From CBDFGT01 sp965247225 (GTDB lineage Bacteria; Pseudomonadota; Alphaproteobacteria; Rhizobiales; Rhizobiaceae): DNA of 64,000 nucleotides. Made by a program: the position numbers and the translations under genes. The stretch lies in the NCBI GenBank assembly GCA_965247225.1, contig CBDFGT010000023.1, positions 171,505 through 235,504 on the forward strand. The letters are read 5' to 3'. Positions 17,344 through 26,941 of the stretch are shown here, one piece after another (the stretch's first letter is position 1; each line of letters begins with the position of its first letter). The notes below the pieces were generated by a model. That model was not told the origin of the DNA. It searched no databases and was given only the letters and a program-made list of their open reading frames with translations.

Positions 17344-19242
17344 TCAGTGTCTTGTTCCGCCGCGGCCCTGTTTGCCGGAGATCTCGTCAGCAAAGAGTGC
17401 TGCAAGCTGCTCTGTCATGGCGCCCGCCAGTTCGTCGGCATCAACAATGGTCACGGCCTTGCGATAGTAGCGGGTCACATCATGGCCGATACCAATAGCC
17501 AGAAGCTCCACCGGTGAACGGTTTTCAATCTGTTCGATGACGGCGCGCAAATGCCGTTCGAGGTAATTGCCCGGATTGACGGACAGGGTTGAATCATCCA
17601 CCGGCGCACCATCGGAAATCATCATCAGGATCTTGCGCTGTTCCGGGCGACCCAGAAGGCGATTGTGCGCCCATATCAGCGCTTCACCGTCGATATTTTC
17701 CTTCAGCAGGCCCTCGCGCATCATCAGGCCGAGATTGCGCCGGGAGCGTCTCCATGGCGCGTCTGCGGACTTGTAGATAATATGGCGCAGGTCGTTCAGC
17801 CGACCCGGCGTTGCAGGCTTGCCGGAGGCCAGCCATTTTTCACGGCTCTGGCCGCCCTTCCACGCCTTGGTGGTGAAACCCAGAATTTCCACTTTCACAC
17901 CGCAGCGTTCCAGTGTCCGGGCCAGAATATCAGCGCAGGAGGCGGCAACCGTGATCGGGCGTCCGCGCATGGAGCCGGAATTGTCGATCAGCAGGGTGAC
18001 AACCGTGTCACGGAACTTCGTATCACGTTCCATCTTGAACGACAGGGGCTGCATGGGATCGATGATCATGCGCACGAGACGGGCCGGATCCAGATAGCCT
18101 TCTTCCAGATCAAAATCCCAGGACCGGTTCTGCTGGGCCATCAGGCGGCGCTGCAGGCGGTTGGCAAGACGGCCAACGGCACCCTGCAAGTGGGTCAGCT
18201 GCTTGTCAAGAAACCCGCGCAGACGGTCGAGTTCGGCCTCATCACAAAGCTCTTCCGAGCTTACAACCTCATCAAACTCTTCGGTAAAGACGTTATATTC
18301 AACCTTGCCATTGAAATCGTCAAAGGGATGGTTGGGACGGCGTGTTTCGCCCGGTGTTTCGGACTCCTCGTCCCCGTCATCCATCATCTCATCTTCGCTG
18401 ACCTCGGCGCCGTCCATCTCGCCCTGGTCCATCTGCTCCTGCGCCGTTTCACTCTCTTCGGCAGGGGCTGCGTCAGCACCGGCATCCTCGTCAGCGCTGT
18501 CCTCGTTTTGCTCATTGCTCCGTGGCTGGTCCTCATCCGTGGAATCCTCCCGGGATTCCTCCTGCCGGTCGTCATCGCCATAATCCTCTGCCATCTGCAT
18601 CGATGACAGCATATGACGGATCAGCCTGGCAAAGGCCTGCTGGTCTTCCATGACGCCTGCCATATCGCCCAGACTGTCCGACGCCCTTTCATCGATAAAG
18701 CCGCGCCAAAGGTCCAGCACCTTGCCGGCACTTGCCGGTGCTTTCTGGCCGGTCAGGCGTTCGCGCACCAGCAGCGACATGGCTTCTTCAATGGGGGCAT
18801 CTTTCTGCTCGGCAATCCCTGCAAAATTGGCCCTGGCAAATTTGTCAGACAACATGGAATTCAGGTTTGCCGCCATGCCTGCCATGCGCACGGAGCCCAG
18901 CGATTCAACGCGGGCCTGTTCCATGGCATCAAAAATCGCACGGGCTTCTGGGGCCTGCGGTGCCATGGTCGCATGGATGCGGCTGTCATGGCAGGCCTTG
19001 CGCAGCGCCATGCTGTCGCCCAGCCCGCGGGTCACAGCCAGTTCTTCGGCTGTCGGGCGTTTGGAAATTTCCGGCAGGCGGATACGATCACCCGCCAGTC
19101 CCGGCTTTTCATTGGCAAACACAACCTCGATTTCGGCTTTGCCTGCCACCGAGCGGATACAGCCTGTCAGTGCGCGGCGGAACGGTTCCGCGTCCACCAC
19201 GCCATTGGGTCTTGCCCTTGTGTTGTCCCCGCGCCCTGCCAT
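17344..19242 (-). CDS. cobT: Cobaltochelatase subunit CobT
   Basis: 632 residues. Works with CobS as the AAA-type motor of the aerobic cobaltochelatase that inserts cobalt into hydrogenobyrinic acid a,c-diamide together with CobN, which is not in the window. The middle is a long acidic linker (SREDSTDEDQPRSNEQNEDS and on) and the C-terminal third a von Willebrand A domain with the metal site LLIDNSGSMRG. It lies 18 bases after cobS on the same strand. Bartonella-like reduced genomes often lack this pathway, so its presence argues for a less reduced genome. Confidence 0.95.
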   Translation of the reverse strand: MAGRGDNTRARPNGVVDAEPFRRALTGCIRSVAGKAEIEVVFANEKPGLAGDRIRLPEISKRPTAEELAVTRGLGDSMALRKACHDSRIHATMAPQAPEARAIFDAMEQARVESLGSVRMAGMAANLNSMLSDKFARANFAGIAEQKDAPIEEAMSLLVRERLTGQKAPASAGKVLDLWRGFIDERASDSLGDMAGVMEDQQAFARLIRHMLSSMQMAEDYGDDDRQEESREDSTDEDQPRSNEQNEDSADEDAGADAAPAEESETAQEQMDQGEMDGAEVSEDEMMDDGDEESETPGETRRPNHPFDDFNGKVEYNVFTEEFDEVVSSEELCDEAELDRLRGFLDKQLTHLQGAVGRLANRLQRRLMAQQNRSWDFDLEEGYLDPARLVRMIIDPMQPLSFKMERDTKFRDTVVTLLIDNSGSMRGRPITVAASCADILARTLERCGVKVEILGFTTKAWKGGQSREKWLASGKPATPGRLNDLRHIIYKSADAPWRRSRRNLGLMMREGLLKENIDGEALIWAHNRLLGRPEQRKILMMISDGAPVDDSTLSVNPGNYLERHLRAVIEQIENRSPVELLAIGIGHDVTRYYRKAVTIVDADELAGAMTEQLAALFADEISGKQGRGGTRH

Positions 19243-19260
19243 GTCTGTCAGCCTTCCTGC

Positions 19261-20250
19261 TTATGCCTGCAAAACAAGATTGGCAGCGCTTTCCTTAAGC
19301 TCGACGCCAAAGGCGCGCTGATAGTGCTCTGCCACCAGTGCACGCTCCAGATCATCACATTTGTTGAGGAAGGTGAGGCGGAAGGCGAAGGCGATATCGC
19401 CAAAGATTTCCGCATTCTCTGCCCATGTGATGACAGTACGCGGGCTCATGACGGTCGACAGGTCGCCATTGATAAAGGCCGCGCGGGTTAGATCGGCCAC
19501 ACGTACCATTTTGGAGACGGCATCGCGGCCATGGATCCTTGTAAAGCCCCTGACCTTTGCAGCAACAATATCGACCTCATTGTCGTGTGGCAGATAATTC
19601 AGCGTGGTAACTATCGACCAGCGGTCCATCTGGGCCTGGTTGATCTGCTGCGTGCCGTGGTAGAGGCCTGTCGTATCGCCGAGACCAACGGTGTTGGCCG
19701 TGGCAAACAGGCGGAAAGCCGGATGCGGACGGATGACGCGGCTCTGGTCGAGCAGGGTCAGGCGACCGGAGGATTCCAGAACGCGCTGGATAACGAACAT
19801 GACATCCGGGCGACCGGCATCATATTCATCGAACACCAGCGCCACATTGTGCTGATAGGCCCATGGCAGAATGCCATCCTTGAATTCGGTAATCTGCATG
19901 CCGTCCCTGACCACGATCGCATCCTTGCCGACGAGATCGATACGGCTGACATGGCTGTCCAGATTGACGCGCACACAGGGCCAGTTGAGGCGGGCGGCGA
20001 CCTGTTCAATATGGGTGGATTTGCCGGTACCATGGTAGCCGGACACCATGACGCGGCGATTATGGGCGAAACCGGCCAGAATGGCCAATGTTGTATCGCG
20101 GTCAAAAAGGTAGTCCGGATCAGTATCCGGTACATAGGAATTGGCTGTCGAATAGGCCGGAACGCGAATATCAGAATCAATTCCAAAAACATCACGAACA
20201 GAAACGGTCGTGTCCGGCAGGTTGGTCATTTCAATTTCGTTCTTGCTCAT
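19261..20250 (-). CDS. cobS: Cobaltochelatase subunit CobS
   Basis: AAA+ ATPase partner of CobT, 329 residues. Walker A is GYHGTGKS at residues 71-78, Walker B is in VALVFDEYDAG, and the sensor region FRLFATANTVGLGD follows. The second of two adjacent ATG codons (20250) is chosen because GGAG stands five bases before it. CobS and CobT form an operon; a cobalamin riboswitch is not apparent in the short upstream gap to the J-domain gene. Confidence 0.95.
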   Translation of the reverse strand: MSKNEIEMTNLPDTTVSVRDVFGIDSDIRVPAYSTANSYVPDTDPDYLFDRDTTLAILAGFAHNRRVMVSGYHGTGKSTHIEQVAARLNWPCVRVNLDSHVSRIDLVGKDAIVVRDGMQITEFKDGILPWAYQHNVALVFDEYDAGRPDVMFVIQRVLESSGRLTLLDQSRVIRPHPAFRLFATANTVGLGDTTGLYHGTQQINQAQMDRWSIVTTLNYLPHDNEVDIVAAKVRGFTRIHGRDAVSKMVRVADLTRAAFINGDLSTVMSPRTVITWAENAEIFGDIAFAFRLTFLNKCDDLERALVAEHYQRAFGVELKESAANLVLQA

Positions 20251-20317
20251 CATGTCTCCATTGCAGACGGCGATGAAACCGGCTGCTGAAATGTCATAAT
20301 CACTGTCCTATCCGGTT

Positions 20318-20947
20318 CTAGCAGAAACCTGCCTGCTTTAACAATTGGTAAGCCTGGATAACGGCGCGAAAACGCTCTTCCGAGCCCCTGTCTCCGCCAT
20401 TTGCATCCGGGTGATGCTTTTTTACCAGATCCTTGTAGGCTGACTTGATTTCCGCAGCCGGGGCTTCCCCCCTGAAGCCAAGCGTCTCGAAGGCCTTGGC
20501 TTCAAGAGTCTTCAATTTGCGTATACGTGGCTGAAAACGCGGCCCGCGCGATTTGCCCTGCTGTTCCACAAAGCCAAACGGATCTTTCATGCGGGCCTGG
20601 GCACCGGCAGAGCCCGAGCGGACCTGCGACTGCGCCGGGGCATCGCCAGCATTCTTGTTGACACCAACAGTCCATGTCGGGCGGTGGCCGGTGATGGCTT
20701 CTTTCTGGTAACGGGCAATCTCGCTATCCGACAGTCCGGAGAAGAAATTGTAGCCCTTGTTGTATTTCTGGACATGCTCAAAACAGAACATGAAATATTG
20801 GCCCTCGGCATTGCGACCGACAGGCGCGCGGTGCACGGCCTTTTCCTCGCATCCATCCCACTGGCATGTTGGTGCCAATGCTTCGGGGCGAGGGGGGACT
20901 TTGCGTCGGGTTCTGATCCCGTCAAATATTTTGCTATCTAATTTCAT
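20318..20947 (-). CDS. J-domain protein with N-terminal Cys/His segment
   Basis: 209 residues from the ATG at 20947. A J domain sits at the C-terminus (FETLGFRGEAPAAEIKSAYK, then the HPD motif in KKHHPDANGG), so it is a co-chaperone that would stimulate an Hsp70. The N-terminal half has CQWDGCEEKAVHRAP and MFCFEHV, which looks like a small metal-binding site. This architecture, next to cobS and bolA, is common in Hyphomicrobiales; the client is unknown. Confidence 0.87.
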   Translation of the reverse strand: MKLDSKIFDGIRTRRKVPPRPEALAPTCQWDGCEEKAVHRAPVGRNAEGQYFMFCFEHVQKYNKGYNFFSGLSDSEIARYQKEAITGHRPTWTVGVNKNAGDAPAQSQVRSGSAGAQARMKDPFGFVEQQGKSRGPRFQPRIRKLKTLEAKAFETLGFRGEAPAAEIKSAYKDLVKKHHPDANGGDRGSEERFRAVIQAYQLLKQAGFC

Positions 20948-21071
20948 GGGCCTGATTATGGAGTGGTACGAGGAATACAACAAGAATTGACAATCAAGTT
21001 TGTTACTGGCTTTGTGTTTTGTTTTTCATCAAACAGGCAGAAACCACCAAACCCGGACGGAATGATGATCG

Positions 21072-21353
21072 ATGACCATGAAAGACCGAATCACCCGAAG
21101 CCTTGAAGAAGCGTTCAGGCCCGCGCGGATGGAGATTATCAACGAAAGCCACCTTCATGCAGGCCACCAGCCTGGTTTTACGCGGGAAGGCGAAACGCAT
21201 TTTCGTGTCCGTCTTGTTTCTGAACGGTTTTCCGGCCTGAACAGGGTTGCACGACAGCGGGCTGTCATGGATGTGCTGAAGCCGGAACTGGACGGTGACC
21301 TGCATGCGCTGGCGCTTGAGGTGGCCGCCCCCGGCGAACAGACCCGCTGGTAG
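21072..21353 (+). CDS. bolA: BolA family protein
   Basis: 93 residues. The BolA fold is recognised by the conserved helix-strand pattern around INESHLHAGHQPG, FRVRLVSERFSGLNRVARQRAV and LHALALEV. BolA proteins pair with monothiol glutaredoxins in Fe-S trafficking, and some act as regulators. It is divergent from the J-domain gene. Two ATG codons (21072 and 21078) are possible starts. Confidence 0.9.
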   Translation: MTMKDRITRSLEEAFRPARMEIINESHLHAGHQPGFTREGETHFRVRLVSERFSGLNRVARQRAVMDVLKPELDGDLHALALEVAAPGEQTRW

Positions 21354-21359
21354 GCAGGA

Positions 21360-22661
21360 TCAGGCCACCGGATCGTCTGCCGGGCGAATGCGCAATTTGG
21401 TGATTCGGTTGCGTTCGCGTTTCATCACCGTGAATCGCTTGCCATGGAATGTGAAAGCCTGCCGTTCTTCCGGTATGGTTTTTGATTCGTGAATCACCAG
21501 GCCTGCAATGGTCGTTGCCTCTTCGTCGGGCAGGGTCCAGTCGAGGGCACGGTTGAGATCGCGGATCGGCACGGAACCATCCACCACGATAGAGCCGTCG
21601 GCTTCCTGGCGCACACCCTGAATATCGATATCATATTCATCCGAAATATCGCCGACGATTTCTTCCAGAATATCTTCCAGCGTGATCAGACCCTGCACTT
21701 CGCCATATTCGTCGACGACGATGGCGAAATGGCCCTTGCGCCGCAAAAAGGCATTGAGCTGGTCCTTGAGATTGGTGCTGTCGGGGACAAACCATGGTTT
21801 CTGGGCGATCTTTACAATGTCGAGATCGCGCGGTTCCATATTCGGTTCGGCCAGCGCCCGCAGCAGATCCTTGGCATGAACAACACCGATAATATTGTCG
21901 GTGGAGCCGCGATAGAGCGGCATACGGGTATAGGGACTGTCGAGAACCGCACGGATAGTGATCTCCGGTGCATCGTCGGCATTCAGGCCGCGCATGGCCA
22001 TGCGGTGGATCATGATATCGGAAACTTCCAGCTCGCCCAGATCCAGAACGCCGCCCAGCCGGTCGCGGTCTGCCTTGACCACAGAGCCTTCGCGGTGAAG
22101 CAGGTCCACGGCACCGCGCAGTTCTTCGTGTGCTGTCAGCATGGAGCTTTCCGCAGAGAGCCTGACCCCGAAAACATTCAGGATGAAGCGCACGATGATG
22201 TAAACCATCGATGAGACCGGCCCGACAATGGCAACATAGATCCGCACCAGCGGTGCGACAAACAGCGCAAAGCGTTCCGGGGAGGAAATGGCCCAGCTTT
22301 TGGGCAGCACTTCCGAAAAAATAACCAGAAGGACGGCCATGGCCAATGTGGCAATTGCGACGCCGGAATCCCCGAACAGCCCCAGAAAAAGGCTGGTTGC
22401 CAGCGAAGATGCCAGAATATTGACAATGGTATTGCCGATCAGCAGCGCCCCGATCAGCCGGTCGCGCTTGTCGATCAGCGCTGTTACGATGACGGCCCGC
22501 CTGTCACCATTGTTGCCCAGGCTGTGCATTGTGGCCTTGGAGACGGCCGTCAGAGCCGTTTCCGAGCCGGAAAAAAAAGCAGACAGCAGGATCATCGCCA
22601 GAATGATAATGGAGACCACACCATAGTCTGCAATGAATTGGGTCAGGGATGCACTGTTCAT
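21360..22661 (-). CDS. CNNM/CorC family membrane protein with CBS domains
   Basis: 433 residues: an N-terminal CNNM domain with about four membrane segments (SAFFSGSETALTAVSKA is the signature), two CBS domains (around MPLYRGSTDNIIGVVHAKDLL and FAIVVDEYGEVQGLITLEDILEEIVG) and a C-terminal CorC_HlyC domain. Members are often named hemolysin-like but are more likely Mg2+/Co2+ efflux or homeostasis proteins. Its start overlaps the aroB stop by ATGA. Confidence 0.9.
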   Translation of the reverse strand: MNSASLTQFIADYGVVSIIILAMILLSAFFSGSETALTAVSKATMHSLGNNGDRRAVIVTALIDKRDRLIGALLIGNTIVNILASSLATSLFLGLFGDSGVAIATLAMAVLLVIFSEVLPKSWAISSPERFALFVAPLVRIYVAIVGPVSSMVYIIVRFILNVFGVRLSAESSMLTAHEELRGAVDLLHREGSVVKADRDRLGGVLDLGELEVSDIMIHRMAMRGLNADDAPEITIRAVLDSPYTRMPLYRGSTDNIIGVVHAKDLLRALAEPNMEPRDLDIVKIAQKPWFVPDSTNLKDQLNAFLRRKGHFAIVVDEYGEVQGLITLEDILEEIVGDISDEYDIDIQGVRQEADGSIVVDGSVPIRDLNRALDWTLPDEEATTIAGLVIHESKTIPEERQAFTFHGKRFTVMKRERNRITKLRIRPADDPVA

Positions 22662-23794
22662 AGCGGGTGCTTTTGCTGGAGGAAGGAGAGGACTTCGGAT
22701 GCCGGCACATCATCTGCGACAAAGGACTGGCCAATGCCGCGGGTGAGAATAAAGGTCAGCTGTCCGCTTTTGACTTTCTTGTCCTGGGCAATAGCGTCCA
22801 TCAGCATCTCCGCCGGCGGCAGCATGCCGGGAATTTCCTGCATTGTGGTGGGCAGTCCAACTTCGCTCAAGTGGGCTTTGACCCGTGCTGCTGCCTCAGG
22901 TCCGACGAGATTCATGCGGGACGAAAATTCGTGCGCCAGCACCATGCCGATCGCGACACCTTCACCATGCACAAGCCGGGCGCTGTCATATTGCGTTGCG
23001 GCCTCCAGCGCATGGCCAAAGGTGTGGCCAAGGTTGAGAAGGGCGCGTGCACCATTTTCCCGCTCGTCGGCTGCCACAACATCGGCCTTTGCCTGGCAGC
23101 TGGTCGCGATGGCTTCAATGCGCGCCGGACCGCCGGCAAAAACCGCCTTCCAGTTGCTTTCAAGCCAGGCAAAAAAGTCAGGCTTGTCAATCAGGCCATA
23201 TTTGGCAACTTCCGCGTAACCGGCGCGAAACTCCCGCGGGCTCAGAGTGTCCAGAACCGATGTATCGGCCAGCACCAGCTCCGGCTGGTGAAAGACGCCG
23301 ACCAGATTTTTCCCGTGGCTGGTGTTGATGCCGGTCTTGCCACCAACAGAGGAATCCACCTGTGCCAGAAGCGATGTCGGCACCTGGATGAAACGCAGGC
23401 CGCGCCGGACAATGCCTGCGGCAAAACCGGTCAGGTCGCCGATCACGCCGCCGCCAAGCGCAATCACGGCATCGTTGCGTTCAATGCGCGCACCCAGAAG
23501 GCAATCGCACACCGTCATCAAATGTTCAAAACTCTTGGTTTTTTCACCTTGCGGCAGACTGAGCGAGACGGCGGAGATCCCAGCCTGTGACAGGCTTGCC
23601 ATAAAGGCTTCAAGGTAAATACCACCCACCGTGACATCGGTAATGACCGCGACCCTGCGACCTTTCATCCGGCTTGCAATGTGTGTTCCGGCTGCAGTTA
23701 TCAGGCCGGGGCCGATAAGAATATCGTAGGACCGGTCGCCCAGTTGAACATGAACGGTGCGGCTGGCCTGTCTTGTCTTGTCCGTTTCCTGCAC
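22658..23794 (-). CDS. aroB: 3-dehydroquinate synthase
   Basis: Second step of the shikimate pathway, converting DAHP to 3-dehydroquinate with NAD and a divalent metal. 378 residues from a GTG. Signatures: ALGGGVIGDLTGFAA, QVPTSLLAQVDSSVGGKTGIN, and metal-ligand residues in RALLNLGHTFGHALEAA and HGEGVAIGMVLA. It is preceded by aroK with a five-base gap, so the two are an operon, as is usual. Confidence 0.96.
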   Translation of the reverse strand: MQETDKTRQASRTVHVQLGDRSYDILIGPGLITAAGTHIASRMKGRRVAVITDVTVGGIYLEAFMASLSQAGISAVSLSLPQGEKTKSFEHLMTVCDCLLGARIERNDAVIALGGGVIGDLTGFAAGIVRRGLRFIQVPTSLLAQVDSSVGGKTGINTSHGKNLVGVFHQPELVLADTSVLDTLSPREFRAGYAEVAKYGLIDKPDFFAWLESNWKAVFAGGPARIEAIATSCQAKADVVAADERENGARALLNLGHTFGHALEAATQYDSARLVHGEGVAIGMVLAHEFSSRMNLVGPEAAARVKAHLSEVGLPTTMQEIPGMLPPAEMLMDAIAQDKKVKSGQLTFILTRGIGQSFVADDVPASEVLSFLQQKHPL

Positions 23795-23799
23795 GGGAT

Positions 23800-24462
23800 C
23801 TAGCCCTTTTCTTTCGATGGCGCACTTGCAACAAGGGCGTTGAGAACGTCTTCAACCATCATTTCTTTTTTCACATCACGCGACATGACGGTCAAGTCCG
23901 CAAGTTCGTAAACCGGATAGCGGGCATGCATCAGATTTTCGAGGGTCTGTTTCGGATTGTCCGTTTTCAGCAAGGGTCTTGAATCCCGCTTGTTGACCCG
24001 CTCCCACAAAACATCCAGTTCGGCATTCAGCCATACGGAAATGCCCTGTTTCCTGATATGTTTTCTGGATTGCTCGTTGATAAAGGCACCGCCACCTGTC
24101 GATATGACGCGGGGACCGGATCGCAAAAGCCGCTTGATGACACGGGCTTCCAATGCGCGAAACTCTGCTTCCCCATAGGCTGCAAACAGTTCAGTGATAC
24201 TCATGCGTGAAACACGCTCGATTTCATGGTCGGTGTCAACAAAGGGAATGCCAAGAACCGTTGCTGTCAAACGGCCAATGGAAGATTTTCCAGCCCCCAT
24301 CAGGCCGACGAATACGAGATTGCGCTTGCCGAGTACCGCACGGGCCTTGCGTCCCAGTGTTTCGGACAGGCTACCAGTCTGCGCCAGAACAAGGGCCTCG
24401 CCCGGACCGTCAACATTCTCCGGCGCATCAGCGGCGCTATCAATTTCAGGCACCTCTGTCAT
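23800..24462 (-). CDS. aroK: Shikimate kinase
   Basis: Phosphorylates shikimate. About 220 residues from the ATG at 24462, longer than the usual 170 because of a 50-residue N-terminal extension found in Hyphomicrobiales. Walker A is GLMGAGKSS, the shikimate-binding stretch is VDTDHEIE and the conserved ISTGGGAF follows; the lid Arg is in RDSRPLL. Alternative starts exist at 24486 and 24576, and none has a strong ribosome site. Confidence 0.93.
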   Translation of the reverse strand: MTEVPEIDSAADAPENVDGPGEALVLAQTGSLSETLGRKARAVLGKRNLVFVGLMGAGKSSIGRLTATVLGIPFVDTDHEIERVSRMSITELFAAYGEAEFRALEARVIKRLLRSGPRVISTGGGAFINEQSRKHIRKQGISVWLNAELDVLWERVNKRDSRPLLKTDNPKQTLENLMHARYPVYELADLTVMSRDVKKEMMVEDVLNALVASAPSKEKG

Positions 24463-24621
24463 GTTCCCAGCATATCCCCGTTTCATGAAAACGGTATCGT
24501 CAAATGCAGCCGGGGCGTCAAGCCTTTCACACGGCATGACGTGGCTGTTCTTGCGAACTCTCCACGCCTTCTGCATAAGGAATGCAGAATTGTTTCCACC
24601 CTGCGACGGAAGGCCCGGTCA

Positions 24622-24789
24622 ATGCCCACCTTGTTTCGGTTTCTGTTTGTTTGCGGCATGATTGCGGGTAGTATTTATTGTGCAATGCTGGCACTGGTGT
24701 TTCTTGTTGAGCCGAAACCACGTGATGTAACCGTCAAAATACCGTTCGAACGTGTTAATCCGCCGGTCAAGACCGATGTCGGGCAATAG
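24622..24789 (+). CDS. Short single-pass membrane protein ahead of xerD
   Basis: 55 residues, from the ATG at 24622 to TAG 24787-24789. One hydrophobic helix (LFRFLFVCGMIAGSIYCAML) is followed by a short positively and negatively charged tail (VEPKPRDVTVKIPFERVNPP). Similar short proteins precede xerD in other Hyphomicrobiales. Function unknown. It overlaps the xerD GTG by one base, so they are probably cotranscribed. Confidence 0.65.
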   Translation: MPTLFRFLFVCGMIAGSIYCAMLALVFLVEPKPRDVTVKIPFERVNPPVKTDVGQ

Positions 24790-25757
24790 TGGACCTGTTT
24801 ATGGGTGATTTTTCCTCCCTGCACGTTGAATCCTTTCTCGAAATGATGAGCGCCGAGCGCGGCTCCGCAAAAAATACGCTTCTGTCCTATGAACGCGATC
24901 TGGAAGATGTGACATCTTTCCTGGGAAGCCGGGGTGTGGCGGTCAGGGATGCAAGCTCTGCCGATCTTTCTGCCTATCTGGGCCATATGGCGCGTCAGGG
25001 CTTCAAGCCAACGTCGCAGGCCAGACGCCTTTCGGCACTGCGGCAGTTTTACAAGTTTCTCTATGCCGAAGGTCTTCGCGGTGATGACCCGACTGGCATT
25101 CTGGATGGACCGAAGACATCACGCCCCCTGCCAAAGACACTGGACGTGGAGGATGTTTCCCGGCTGATCGAACAGGCTGAACGCGAAGCCCGTGCGGCGG
25201 ATGAACCACAGCGCCTTCCAAGGCTGCGCATGCTGGCTCTTCTGGAACTGTGCTATGCCACCGGCATGCGCGTGGGCGAGCTTGTGTCGCTGCCTGCCCG
25301 TGTTCTGGGCGAGGACGGACGCTTCCTGATTATCAGGGGCAAGGGCAACAAGGAACGACTGGTGCCGCTGTCGCATTCTGCGATCACGGCCATGCAGGCC
25401 TATGGTGCGGAAATGGCGCGACAGGGTTTGGCCAATTCCCGCCACAAGGACAGTCCCTGGCTGTTTCCGTCTGGCGGAAAAGAGGGTTTTTTGTCGCGGC
25501 AGGTCTTTGCCCGTGATCTCAAGGATCTTGCCCTGCGCGCGGGCTTGCGTGCCAGTGTCATTTCTCCGCATGTGCTGCGTCATGCCTTTGCCAGCCATCT
25601 TTTGCAAAATGGTGCGGATTTGCGCGTAGTGCAGGAACTTCTTGGTCATTCTGACATTTCAACGACACAAATTTATACCCATGTGTTGCAGGAAAGGCTG
25701 CAACAGCTTGTTCAGGAGCATCACCCTCTTGCCAAATGGGTAAAAAAACAGGATTAG
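24789..25757 (+). CDS. xerD: Site-specific tyrosine recombinase XerD
   Basis: Resolves chromosome dimers at dif with XerC under FtsK control. 322 residues with the SAM-like core-binding N-domain and the catalytic set Arg161, Lys185, His261, Arg264, His287 and Tyr296. The start could be the GTG at 24789, overlapping the previous gene, or the ATG at 24801. The chromosomal housekeeping context (aroK, accA) and full length favour XerD over an integrase of a mobile element. Confidence 0.92.
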   Translation: MDLFMGDFSSLHVESFLEMMSAERGSAKNTLLSYERDLEDVTSFLGSRGVAVRDASSADLSAYLGHMARQGFKPTSQARRLSALRQFYKFLYAEGLRGDDPTGILDGPKTSRPLPKTLDVEDVSRLIEQAEREARAADEPQRLPRLRMLALLELCYATGMRVGELVSLPARVLGEDGRFLIIRGKGNKERLVPLSHSAITAMQAYGAEMARQGLANSRHKDSPWLFPSGGKEGFLSRQVFARDLKDLALRAGLRASVISPHVLRHAFASHLLQNGADLRVVQELLGHSDISTTQIYTHVLQERLQQLVQEHHPLAKWVKKQD

Positions 25758-25814
25758 GGCTTGGAAATAAGGATATGATACTCCTTTGCCTGTCGATTGA
25801 TCGGAACTGATGTC

Positions 25815-26768
25815 ATGCATAACTATCTCGATTTTGAAAAACCTATCTCTGATCTTGAAGGCAAGATCCACGAGCTGAAGAAAATCGCACTTGAAGATGA
25901 AAGCATTGATACGGCTGACGAGATCGCAAGACTTGAAGGGCGTGCGCGTGAAGCCACGGCTGATATCTATTCCAAACTGACACCCTGGCAGAAGACACAG
26001 GTTGCCCGCCATCCGGCCCGTCCGCATTTCATGGAATATGCTGCCGAACTGTTTGAAGATTATACAACGCTTGCAGGCGACCGTAAATTTGCCGAGGATG
26101 CCGCTATCCAGACCGGGCTTGCACGGTTTCGCGGCATGCCGGTTGCTGTCATCGGCCAGGAAAAGGGCAATGATACCAAATCGCGTATCAAGCATAATTT
26201 CGGCAGTGCAAGACCAGAAGGGTATCGCAAGGCTATCCGTATCATGGAAATGGCGGACCGGTTTGGTCTTCCCGTCATTTCACTGGTTGATACAGCGGGT
26301 GCCTATCCGGGTGTCGGTGCCGAAGAGCGCGGACAGGCAGAAGCCATCGCAAGGTCCACCGAAATGTGCCTGTCGCTGCGGGTGCCGATTGTTTCCGTGA
26401 TCCTGGGTGAGGGCGGGTCCGGCGGCGCGATCGCCATTGCCACCGGCAACAGGGTCTATATGCTTGAACATTCGATCTACGGCGTGATTTCGCCCGAAGG
26501 TGCGGCGTCTATCCTGTGGCGGGATTCAACACGTGCCAAGGAAGCGGCAGCCAATATGAAAATCACGGCAGAAGACCTGAAAGCCCTTGGAATTATTGAC
26601 GGGATCATACCCGAACCTGTCGGTGGTGCGCATCGTGATCCCAAAGCGGTTATTGCCGCCACAGGTCAGGTGATTGCCAGTGCACTTGCCGATCTCGGAC
26701 AGCGGAGCGGCGATGAATTGCGCACTGACCGGCGACAGAAATTTCTCAATATCGGTCGTCAATTGTGA
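25815..26768 (+). CDS. accA: Acetyl-CoA carboxylase carboxyltransferase subunit alpha
   Basis: Transfers the carboxyl group from biotin to acetyl-CoA with AccD, the first committed step of fatty acid synthesis. 317 residues from the ATG at 25815, the standard length. Signature stretches are YLDFEKPISDLEGKI, IQTGLARFRGMPVAVIGQEKG, ISLVDTAGAYPGVGAEERGQ and SVILGEGGSGGA. An upstream ATG at 25797 is possible but unlike the family. Confidence 0.96.
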   Translation: MHNYLDFEKPISDLEGKIHELKKIALEDESIDTADEIARLEGRAREATADIYSKLTPWQKTQVARHPARPHFMEYAAELFEDYTTLAGDRKFAEDAAIQTGLARFRGMPVAVIGQEKGNDTKSRIKHNFGSARPEGYRKAIRIMEMADRFGLPVISLVDTAGAYPGVGAEERGQAEAIARSTEMCLSLRVPIVSVILGEGGSGGAIAIATGNRVYMLEHSIYGVISPEGAASILWRDSTRAKEAAANMKITAEDLKALGIIDGIIPEPVGGAHRDPKAVIAATGQVIASALADLGQRSGDELRTDRRQKFLNIGRQL

Positions 26769-26941
26769 ACATCGTCATATCAAAACCATAGTGTTGTTAC
26801 CAGAGACAACCTATGTGATCGCGGAAATTGTTTATAATCCGGTAAGGATTTGTGAATGATAAGACCGGTAGAATAGGCGAAGTGCACTGTGCCTGGTGGA
26901 AGCCTGCATAACAGACAGCTTTGAAGCGGAATATTGGTAGA

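Noticed and set aside
20251..20317. Cobalamin riboswitch before cobS
   Set aside because: The gap is too short and no B12-box-like sequence is present.
24789..25757. Phage or island integrase next to an att site
   Set aside because: The protein matches XerD in length, catalytic set and housekeeping setting; no att repeats or phage genes surround it.
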